64,000 bases of DNA from contig NC_133658.1 in assembly GCF_037893015.1 (NCBI RefSeq), forward strand, positions 256,535,856 to 256,599,855, given 5' to 3'. The notes under the pieces are model-generated. The model saw only the letters and a program-made list of their open reading frames with translations, was not told the origin of the DNA and did not search any database. A program made the position numbers and the translations under genes. Shown here piece by piece: positions 11,305-20,013 of the stretch (position 1 is the first letter of the stretch; the number at the start of each line of letters is the position of its first letter). The stretch is from Macrotis lagotis (taxonomy: Eukaryota > Chordata > Mammalia > Peramelemorphia > Peramelidae).

Positions 11305-11510
11305 GTGGTGATAGTGATTAACTTGCATTTACAAGTACTTTGAGGTTTACAAAGTGCATTACATTCATCATCTCATTTGATTCTCACAATAACCCCTGTA
11401 CCAGTAATAACTTTGAGCAAGATAGTTCCCCCTCTGGAACTTTGTTTTCTTATCTGTAATTGAAGGGATTAGAAAAGAAAGTTGCTATGGTTCCTTCCCA
11501 CTTTATGATT
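11305..11510 (+). mobile_element. MIR-type CORE-SINE fragment
   Basis: It contains actttgaggtttacaaagtg, catctcatttgattctcaca and ttttcttatctgtaattgaa. Confidence 0.6.
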
Positions 11511-11549
11511 TCACCAGTAACCCAACTCTTATAAACTAATGTTTATGTA

Positions 11550-12205
11550 CATTAGTCATATAGGGATAAGTATCCCCAATTCCTACCTTCTGTTCTTTCA
11601 TACTTATCCTCCTTCAACTGACCATAAATATGTCCTATTCTTATCCCATTTACTTTCCACGGTTCTTTACCATAATTCCTATTCCATTATGAACAAATTT
11701 TCACTCATCCTAGACTTCCTTCTCTCAAACTTTTTCCATCTAATAGCCCTCATTGAAATTAGGCTTCTGCTTAATCACAGTGCATCTCCAGTCATCTTCT
11801 ACAGCACTGCTGTGTATCTTATCTCACATCCTATCAACAACACACTCCTCTTAGAGTTGAAGTCAAAATACTCCTTGCCTCCCCACTGTCATTGCCAGAT
11901 TCTTCCTTCATCACTTCTCATTATACATCTACTTGATCCACATCTCCTCATCCTCAAGAGTTTAGCAACAGCCTCATCATCTTCCTCTCCTCTGCAACTT
12001 CTGCCTTTTTATTAAAAGACTTCAACAGTCAATTGATGTTCTTTCTAATTTTTTAACCTCCCAATTCTTCAGCCTCTTTAAATCTCAAAATTCACTCTAC
12101 TTCAGCCATACATAGTGATTGTCACATTGGGTATCATCATTACCAACTAGCATTCCACTTTCGAGGTTATAGACTCTGATATTCCTTTCCCTGACCTAAA
12201 CTCCT
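11550..12205 (+). mobile_element. L2 endonuclease-region fragment
   Basis: A CT-rich decayed coding region. The segment agacttcaacagtcaattg (compare GDFN-type endonuclease sequence), followed by cccaattcttcagcctcttt and cttcagccatacatagtgat, keeps the order found in L2-group endonuclease domains. The 158-codon open frame at 11539-12015 has no recognisable domain in translation. Confidence 0.6.
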
Positions 12206-12208
12206 ATG

Positions 12209-12293
12209 GGGGAAGTTAGGTGATGCAGTAGATACAGTCACAGATGTGGAATCAAAAAGACCTGAGTTCAAATATGAATTCAAACATTAGTTG
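12209..12293 (+). mobile_element. tRNA-headed SINE, left part split by LINE copy B
   Basis: It reads ggaagttaggtgatgcagta and gacctgagttcaaatatgaa up to the start of LINE copy B. The right part (gctgtatgaccttggacaag, tcagttaaccctg) is at about 15615-15660. Confidence 0.75.
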
Positions 12294-13040
12294 TGGGGCG
12301 GAGCCAAGATGGCGACAAGAGAGGATCCTGTCTTAGGTGCTCTCTCATAAATCTTCAAAACTAAGGACTCTAACTAAATTTTCGGGAGACAGAACCCACA
12401 GAGGGACCCAGTGAGGCAGTTCTACTAAAGGTAACCTGGAAAAGAGTAGAAAGGCTCTGCTCCCCGGGGTTGGAGGGGCAGCCTTCCAGAGGGGTGGCCC
12501 ACCAGAGTGTCAGCCTCCCAGAGGCAGCCCCAGAGTGCTGGGAGCTGCGGCTCACAGCAGCAGGGGATTTTCCTGACCTACGCCCGGGAGCACCAGGCAC
12601 AGATTGGGGGAACAGCAGGGGGACCTCTGCCAGAGCGAGCACTTGAAGCCCATCCCTCAGGGCACATAGCCAGCAGCATGGCCTCAGCAGGGCAGATGCA
12701 GGAAACAGAAGCAGGTGTGGCCAGTAAGCAGGAGCCCCCAGGGCATGAGCAAATTGAACCTAGGGAGGGGAGTGAAGAGAGAGAGAAAGAGACTGCAGAG
12801 CTCTGTCCTCTGCCCCTGGAACAGGACTCTAGGGTTCTGACCACATTCAGATCCTGATCACAGTCTAGGCCCCCCCCAATAGAACAGCAAGGTCCCCCCC
12901 ACCTCAGCCCCATGGCAGAGAGGGGCGCATATGGTCATTCACAGACCAGGAGGGAGGACAGAGCCTTACACACTGAGACCCTTGTGGGAGTGTCCCAAAA
13001 GATCAGGAAGCACCCCCAAAACAGGCTTAGGCTGGGAAAA

Positions 13041-14191
13041 TGAGCAAGCAGAGAAACAAGAGGAAGATCATTGAGAAATATTTAGCATATGAACCCAAGA
13101 AGGATCAAAACACTCAGTCTGAAGATGAGGAAGCACAAGCTCCTGCATCTAAAGACTCCAAGAAAAACAGAAATTGAGCTCAGGTTATGACAGAGCTCAA
13201 AAAAGACTTTGAAAATCAAATGAGAGAATTAGAAGAAAAACTGGGAAAAGAAAGGAGAGAGATGCAGGAAAAAACATGAAAATGAAGTCAGCAGCTTAGT
13301 CAAGGAAATCCAAAAAAACGCTGATGAAAATAGCATGCTAAAAACCAGCTTAGGTCAAATGGATAAAACAGTTCAAAAAGTTATTGAGGAGAAGAATGCT
13401 TTAAAAAGCAGAATGGGCCAGATGGAAAAAGAGATAAGAAAACTCTCTGAGGAGAATAAATCCTTCAGACAAAGAATAGAATCTCAGGGAGACTGATGAA
13501 TTTACTAAAATTCAGGACTGAATACTTCAAAACCAAAAGAATGAAAAATTAGAAGAAAATGTGAAACATCTCATTGAAAAAACAACCGAAATGGAAAACA
13601 GATTTAGGAAAGATAATTTAAAAATTATTGGAATACCTGAAAGTCATGATCAGGAAAAGAGCCTTGACATCATTTTCAAAGAATTACTACAAGAAAATTG
13701 CCCTGATATCCTAGAAGCAGAGGGAAAAATAGAAATGGAGAGAATCCACTGATCTCCCCAAGAAAGAGATCCAAAAAACCAACCCCCAGAAATATTACAG
13801 CCAAGTTCCACAACTCGCAAGTCAAAGAGAAAGTATTACAAGCAGCCAGAAGGACAGTTCAAATATCGTGGAGCTGCAGTCAGGATCACACAGGACTTAG
13901 CAGCAACTACACTAAAAACTCATAGGGCTTGGAATATAACATACTGGAAGGCAAAAGAGCTTAGAATGCAACTGAGAATCAACTACCCAGCAAAACTGAA
14001 TGTCCTGAGGGTGGCTGGGTGGCCCTAGTGGATAAAGCACCGGCCTTGGAGTCAGGAGTACCTGGGTTCAAATCCGGTCTCAGACACTAAAAAATTACCT
14101 AGCTGTGTGGCCTTGGGCAAGCCACTTAACCCCATTTGCCTTGCAAAAACCTAAAAAAAAAAAAAACTGAATGTCCTCTTCCAGGGAAGAA
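13041..14191 (+). pseudogene. Broken L1 ORF1 of copy B
   Basis: It starts ATGAGCAAGCAGAGAAACAAG, apparently the family's proper ORF1 start. The reading is lost by a TGA in place of the Trp codon of copy A at 13175-13177, an extra A in the A-run near 13270, further small indels, and the SINE inserted at 14007. A 63-codon remnant at 13561-13752 is still open and carries the RRM motif NLKIIGIPE. Confidence 0.85.
14007..14162 (+). mobile_element. WSINE1-like SINE inserted in copy B
   Basis: It starts gagggtggctgggtgg, has the tRNA-like head and the gccttgcaaaaacc-A(n) tail, and is flanked by a 15-bp duplication aaaactgaatgtcct at 13992-14006 and 14163-14177. Confidence 0.93.
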
Positions 14192-15614
14192 GACGGACTT
14201 TCAATGAACCAGGGTAATTTCAAATGTTCCTGTTGGAATGGCGAGCTGAACATAAGGTTTGATCTTCAAATACAGGACTCAGGTGAAGTATAGAGATTGG
14301 AGAAGGGGAAAATGAGGGACTTAATGAGGATGAACTGCATGTATTCCTGCACAGAAAAATGACACTGATAATACTCATAAGAATCTTCTCAATTAACAGA
14401 GCAGGTAGAAGGAGATTTTAGATGAAGCACAGGAGAAAACTGAATTCAAAGATAAAATATGGTGTAAAAATGGAGTCAATAGAAAAAAGGGAAATGTAAT
14501 GGGAGAAAGAAAAAGAGAGGGGGAATAGACCAAGATATTTCATATAAGATTTTTCTTTATTACAATGAGCTATTGCAATGATATGGAAGGGGGGAAGGCA
14601 AGGGGGAATGAGGGAATCTTCTCTCATCAGAGGTAGTTAGGAGAGGAAACAGCATATATACTCAATGGGGTATAGACTTCTGGAGTAAGGAGAGGGGGGG
14701 TAACGGGGAAGGGAGGGATGTGAATGAAGGAGAGGAGGGACCACAGGGGGGGGGGTGAGTGGTCAGATATAACACATTTTCCTTTTTTACTTCTTGCAAG
14801 GGGCTGGGATTGGATGGCCTGTCCTGGACCATAGGGCCAGGTGGATGCTGGGCCTAAGGGGTGGTATGGGGGCTCAGGGCCTCTTGGCCCCAGAGCCGGG
14901 GCTCTGTCTGCTGTGCCACTCAGCTACCCTACAGCAGAGACAGAGTGAAAGGAGAGAGAAAATATAGCACATGGTAGTGGAGAAATATGAAAGGAGGGAG
15001 TTGTGATCAGCAATGGCAACATTGGAAAAATATGGAAATAACTTTTGTGATGGACTTATCATATAGAAGGTGATCCACCCACAACAGAGTTGGTGATGTT
15101 GAAACAGACTGAAGCACATTTTTTATTATTATTTTGCGGGGGGTGCAGGGCAAATGGGGCTGGGTGGTCTGCCTGGGGCCACATAGCAGGGTGATCATTG
15201 GGTGTCTGAGGCCAGATTTGGACCCAGGTGCTCCTGGCTCAAGGGCCAGTGCTCTGTCTGCCACCCAGCTGCCCTTATAATTATTATTATTACTATTTTG
15301 TCTTTTTTTTTCTTTTTTTTTGGTTTATGCAGGGCAGTGGGGTTGGGGTGGCTTACATGTCACACAGCTGGGTGATTGTTGGGCCTACGGGGCTGGATAT
15401 GGGCTTGGATGTTCCTGGCTCCAGGGCTGCTGCTCCGTCTGCTGCGCAACCTGGCCATACCTACAATTATTACTATTATTTTTTATTTTCATTTTTTTCT
15501 CTCAAGTGAGTCTATATTTTTTGGCGGGAGGAGGTATTTTGTTTACTCTTAAACAAGAATATTTTATTAATGTATAAAAAATGTACAAAATGATAATAAA
15601 TATTAAATTAAAAC

Positions 15615-15660
15615 ACATAAGCTGTATGACCTTGGACAAGTCAGTTAACCCTGAGCCAGG
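15615..15660 (+). mobile_element. tRNA-headed SINE, right part
   Basis: It carries the expected middle block of the SINE that begins at 12209, and is cut short by the antisense L1 fragment. Confidence 0.7.
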
Positions 15661-16735
15661 CTTTTTTTCTCTTCAATGTTTTCAGGAAGTCCAATAATTC
15701 TCAGGTTGCCCCTCTTCAATCTATTCTTGAGGTCAGTGGTTTTGCTGATGAGCTATTTTACATTTTCTTCTATTTTTTCTTGGCTCTTGCTGTCTCATGA
15801 AGTCATTAGTTTCTGCAGACTCCATTTTTTTTAAGGTTTTTGCAAGGCAAATGGAATTAAGTGGCTTGCCCAAGGTCACACAGCTAGGCAATTCATTCTT
15901 TTTTTTAAGAGGAGTTTCCTTCATTTACCTTTTGCAACTCCTTTTCCAATTGGTCAATTCTATTTTTGAAAGAGCTTTCCATTTCACCAATTGAGGTTTT
16001 GAGTTATTTTCTTTTTGCATTTGCCCAATTGAGGATCTGAGAGAATTATTCTCATTTTGTACTTGTCCAATTGTATTTTCAAATGATTTGTTTTCTTGTT
16101 GCAAGGTGTTAATCTTCTCTTGGGTTTCTTTTCCCGAATTTTCCAATTGATTTTTAAACTCCTTCCCTATTTCTTCAAGGAGGTCTTTCTGTGCTGGAGA
16201 CCAGATCATATTCTCCGCAGAGGTTCTAGGTCTCTCTGAATTATGAGTCTTTTCCTTCCAAGAATTTTTCTATGGATCCACCTTTCCACTGACCTTTCTT
16301 CATTTTGCTAAGACCTCGAATTGGGGAGGGGCTGGTATTGGGATCCCTAGAGGCTTTACTGAGTGCAATACCTCCAGCTGGCCAGTAGGAGGTGCTGGTT
16401 GCTTTCTCTGTAGTGTGACCTTGATTGAGCACCTCTCCCTTGGCCTGGAGGGAGAAATTAAAGCTGTTAAAATACTTGTCTTCAATCAATGGTGGGCTTT
16501 ACCCTGGGCTGAGATCATTCCTCTCCCTATTGTCAGCTGAGTTGGTTCTTCTGCTCACCCACCAGTGCCCAGCACCTCAGAAAACAAATCCTGAGGTCGA
16601 TATTTTCTCCTGGATTTTCTTTCTGGGTTTTGTGGATCTGATTTCTGTTAAGGTTTGTTTCATATCAGTTACAAAAAGATCAGGAGACTTTAGAACTGTG
16701 CCTGTCTTCTCTCCGCCATCTTGGGCAGAAGTCCC
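15650..16735 (-). mobile_element. Antisense L1 fragment: 5' UTR and N-terminal part of ORF1
   Basis: Read on the minus strand it opens with gcccaagatggcgg (16722-16735), an L1-type 5' end. A 5' UTR follows, then an ORF1 beginning near 16209. A coiled coil of alternating IGQ-containing repeats (GKETQEKINTLQQENKSFEN and similar) can be read, then NLRIIGLPE near 15690. It belongs to a different L1 subfamily from copies A and B. It is frameshifted, is interrupted by a truncated SINE at 15830-15902, and stops within ORF1. Confidence 0.75.
15830..15902 (-). mobile_element. Truncated WSINE1-like SINE
   Basis: It contains the reversed tail aaggtttttgcaaggcaaatgg and the block cacacagctaggcaatt, but the head half is missing. 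It interrupts the L1 ORF1 frame on this strand. Confidence 0.8.
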
Positions 16736-16739
16736 TTGC

Positions 16740-17125
16740 TTAATGTAATTCTCTCCAGTTTTCTCCAGAAGATTGAAACAGTAAACATTCTTTCACTTCC
16801 TAAAAATAGGGTTTTTCCTATTTATCTCTTTCTCTTGTTTTGTTTGTGCAGAAACTTTTGAATTATGTAATCAAAATTCTTTTTGTGATCTCTATCCTGT
16901 TTAGCCATGAACTCTTCTTGTATCCACAAATAAAAGCAATTCCTTTCTTGCTTTTTTTTGTATCACTTAGATTTTTTTGTCTAAGTCATGTCTTTTATGT
17001 CTAAGTTATGTCCCCATATGGAGTTTATCTTGGTATATGGTATAGTATTTTCTATACTTAATTTCTAACACACACTGCTTTCCAATTTTTCCAGATAGAC
17101 TGTGGACAAATAGTGACTTCTTAAC
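16740..17125 (-). mobile_element. Antisense L1 ORF2 3' fragment
   Basis: On the minus strand it encodes broken pieces typical of the C-terminal part of L1 ORF2p, such as PYTKINSIWGHNLDIKDMT and KQDRDHKKNFDYIIQKFLHK. It lies immediately upstream, on that strand, of the separate L1 5' end, so two L1 fragments abut here. Confidence 0.65.
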
Positions 17126-17142
17126 TGGTATCTTTGGGCTTA

Positions 17143-17262
17143 TAGCACAGGTGGATAGAGCACCAGCCCTAGAGTCAGGAGTAACTGAGTTCAAATCTGG
17201 CCTCAGACACTTATTAACTAGTTGTGTGACCTCAGGCAAGTCACTTAACACCACCATCTTAA
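17143..17262 (+). mobile_element. tRNA-headed SINE
   Basis: It contains gcacaggtggatagagcacc, gagttcaaatctggcctcag and gtgtgacctcaggcaagtca. Its 3' end is unclear. Confidence 0.85.
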
Positions 17263-17279
17263 ATAACAAATTGTTTAGG

Positions 17280-18145
17280 TTTTGGCAAGGCCAGCATACC
17301 AAGGTTATTTCATTATGGTGATCAGTTTTCCTTGATTTGTTCACAAGTAGAAATTGGGACAGAATCCAAAAACTAAATGATAGCTTTCCAGGTGCTGAGT
17401 GTGGTGGACCAGACTAGGCCCCTTCTTAAGGTGACTAAGAGCTCTCTAGACACCAAAACCATTCCGATAGAGGCTCCTTTTATCTGTGCTGGGTTCCCAA
17501 CACAAGCTTCAAGAGGCTTCTGAGGCTGAATTTTGCTTAGGGTCTTTCTGTCTCAGCTTGACTGGGGCTACTGGTGCCTCTCTATGCTGGCCTCAACACT
17601 GAGGCTGCTGCCTCTGCTAATCTGCAGGTGGGTTGGTGACATGATGGGATTGGCCTAGTTTGAGGATCTGCCTCAGGGACTATCCTGAAGGGTTCCTTTT
17701 TCTTGAATATCCTTTCTCCCTCTTTTTTACCTACTAGATTCCTACTTATCTAAAGGGCAAATCAAAAGTCATACTTTCACCTCCCCAGGCATCTTTTCCT
17801 CTGCCTCATCCTATCTTCTCCCTACCAGACTGCAGGTAAAGTGTTTTTATCTAAGCCCCAGCCAAAGAAGAAAAAAAGGTAGAAAAGAAAAATAGAAATG
17901 GAGAAGCCTGGTGTAATTATTAAATTGACTTTCAATTCTATGCACCAATAAAAATATTCTGTTAACATTATCAAAATTATTCATTTCTATTGAACTCTTA
18001 TGGTTTTTAAAGGCACTTTCTGAATAGACCTATATACTTAAAGCATTATTACCCTACAAAAGTTTATCCAGTCTCATTTTGAAAACTTCTAGTGAGAGGA
18101 AATTCACTATTCTATAGCAGTCTACTCCACTTTGGGACAGTTTTA
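17280..18145. other. Unassigned sequence, moderately GC-rich at 17380-17700
   Basis: The 17380-17700 part (for example ctgaggctgctgcctctgct) resembles the style of an antisense L1 5' UTR, but I cannot assign it. The rest shows nothing recognisable. Confidence 0.3.
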
Positions 18146-18149
18146 ATTG

Positions 18150-18340
18150 TTGGTTTTGGGTAGCAAAGTGCCTGGCCTGAAATCAAGAAGACCAGAATTC
18201 AAATCCAGTTTTATGATCCCTACTAGCTGGGTAATCCTGGGCAAGTCACATTTGTATCAGTTAGATTAGAAAATGGTAAACTGCTCCTATATCTTTAGTC
18301 AAGAAAACTCCAAATGGAGACACAGAATTGAACAATAATT
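18150..18340 (+). mobile_element. MAR1-like SINE, diverged
   Basis: It contains agaattcaaatccagtttta, ctagctgggtaatcctgggc and tagtcaagaaaactccaaat. Confidence 0.75.
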
Positions 18341-18404
18341 GTTGATTTTTCGTTATATTAACCATAAATCTGCCTCTACTTCCATGTTTTGCTCCCACTC
18401 CTGA

Positions 18405-18610
18405 CAACTTCATTGGGAAGAGCATTGGATTCTGAGAAGAGAACCTAGGCTCAAATCCCAGCCCAGTCACTTAAAAATCTCTGAACTCTCTTCTAAGCCT
18501 TATTGGCAAGAGTTGGTGCTTTAGTGACCTGGGGAAAGTCACCCAACCTCCCTGATCTGTTTCCTTTTCTGTTAAATGATCCAGCTTTTAACCAACAGCT
18601 CTTAAAATCC
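18405..18610 (+). mobile_element. MIR-type CORE-SINE fragments
   Basis: It reads gaagagcattggattctgag and ggctcaaatcccagcccag, with a second MIR-like stretch gacctggggaaagtcaccca. Confidence 0.55.
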
Positions 18611-18989
18611 TCTTCCCAATTCAACACCTCATTTAGTTTGTCCTCAAAGCCCACCAGGGTTTGGGCCATCCTCTGGTCAAAGAAGACTCAAGAATCCCCA
18701 CTTTTTTGGGACACATTAATCTTAACAGTTAACCTTCACATAGCACTGTAAGTCTTGAACATTGTTTCCCAATGTCTTATTTGTTCCTTATAACATCCTT
18801 TGAGGCAGAAAAAAGAAGCAATCATTTTATAAAACAAACCCAGTGCAATGACTTGAATATTGTCATATAATCATCAGAAATAGGATTCAAATTCATGTCA
18901 CTTGATTTCTCAAAAGTGCCTTCAATGTATGTTCCATTATATCACTTTCTCTCAATGTAGTTTAGTGTCAAATTAGCTATTTTGCCGTC

Positions 18990-19259
18990 CATGTCACATT
19001 AACTCATGTAGTGCTTATATAATTTACTAAAATCTCCAGATCCTGTTCAAATTTCTATATAGCTATGATACCTGCTTCACTCCATCTGGATGTGCTTTTT
19101 AAAAAATTTAAATGTAAAATTTTACATTTATGCCTATGTAAATTCCATCATATTTAAGTTCAGCCAGTCATCTTTCAGGATCCAAGCATTCATTTATTAT
19201 TAGCTATCTCTCCCACTTATGTGTCATCTGCCAGTTTGGTAAAAAAGATTTTCAATATT
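18990..19259 (+). mobile_element. L3/CR1-like fragment
   Basis: It contains gtaaattccatcatatttaa, cagtcatctttcaggatcc, tagctatctctcccactt and tgtgtcatctgccagtttgg, in the order of an L3-type 3' region. It marks the lower boundary of the repeat-free ZNF217 3' block. Confidence 0.6.
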
Positions 19260-19653
19260 CTGTTTACATACAAACAAGTTTTTTTTTCTCTTCCATCAAA
19301 AGTGAATTCAAACAAAAACACAACTTTTGCTTAGTCCTGATCTATCATTTTTAAGTAGAAATTGAGAAAAAAATAGAAATCATTATAGTGCTAAATAAAG
19401 ACCAGAAGCCAAAATTGCAAAACACCAAATCTATATTTACATCCACATATAATAACATACCTTGACTAAACTGAAATATATCATAAATTAAACGAGTAAT
19501 GTCTACTGCTTGACAAACTTAAGTTTTAACAATTAAAATAAATCAAACTGAAATGAAATAAATACAAACAAAATTTCAACAAATTGTACCTCTATATAAA
19601 TGCACTGTTATCTTAAAGGAAAAAAAATACAAAACCAGTAGTATCCCAATAGT

Positions 19654-19661
19654 TAATACTG
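19654..19661 (-). promoter_or_regulatory. Seed match for miR-200b/c/429
   Basis: The minus strand reads CAGTATTA, a full 8-base match to the UAAUACUG seed region. I recall ZNF217 being reported as a miR-200c target. Whether this site is used depends on the 3' UTR reaching this far. Confidence 0.45.
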
Positions 19662-20005
19662 ATGGGCAAAAAAGTACTTTGAAGTACAGGGCTGTGGAAT
19701 TATTGACATGTTATGCATGTAAGAAATAATGGTTAAAAAGTAAAAATCTGAAAACCCCTGAAAACTGCAGCATAACATGAATTGATTGTTTTCGAATAGA
19801 TTTGGTAATTTTTTTTTAACAAGTTTAAATTTCAGCCCTCTGTCACACAACCCCTTAAGATTTGAATATCCTCATGACATGCATTCTGTAAGACTCAGTA
19901 AATCAGGCAAATATTAGGCCAACCACCTTCCAAATGTGTTCATTTTGAAAAATAGGCTATAAAAAAGTGCAAAACTATGAAAACAAAATCTAGATTATGT
20001 ACATA

Positions 20006-20013
20006 TGGCTCAG
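20006..20013 (-). promoter_or_regulatory. Seed match for miR-24
   Basis: The minus strand reads CTGAGCCA, an 8-base match to the miR-24 seed with the A opposite position 1. I recall miR-24 being reported to target ZNF217. Confidence 0.4.

Larger units (their letters stand above)
12294..15614 (+). mobile_element. ORF1-only L1-derived LINE (HAL1-like), copy B
   Basis: Second copy of the same family, alignable to copy A throughout: CAAGATGGC at 12305-12313, a GC-rich 5' UTR, an ORF1 region from 13041, the same 3' sequence with three antisense SINE-like segments, and the same end. It is inserted into an older tRNA-headed SINE, whose left part is at 12209-12293 and whose right part resumes at about 15615. 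A WSINE1-like copy (14007-14162) has landed in the end of its ORF1. The target-site duplication is diverged and not clear. Confidence 0.82.

Noticed and set aside
11539-12015. A 158-codon open frame rich in Ser, Leu and His
   Set aside because: It lies over a decayed L2 endonuclease region; the translation shows no domain.
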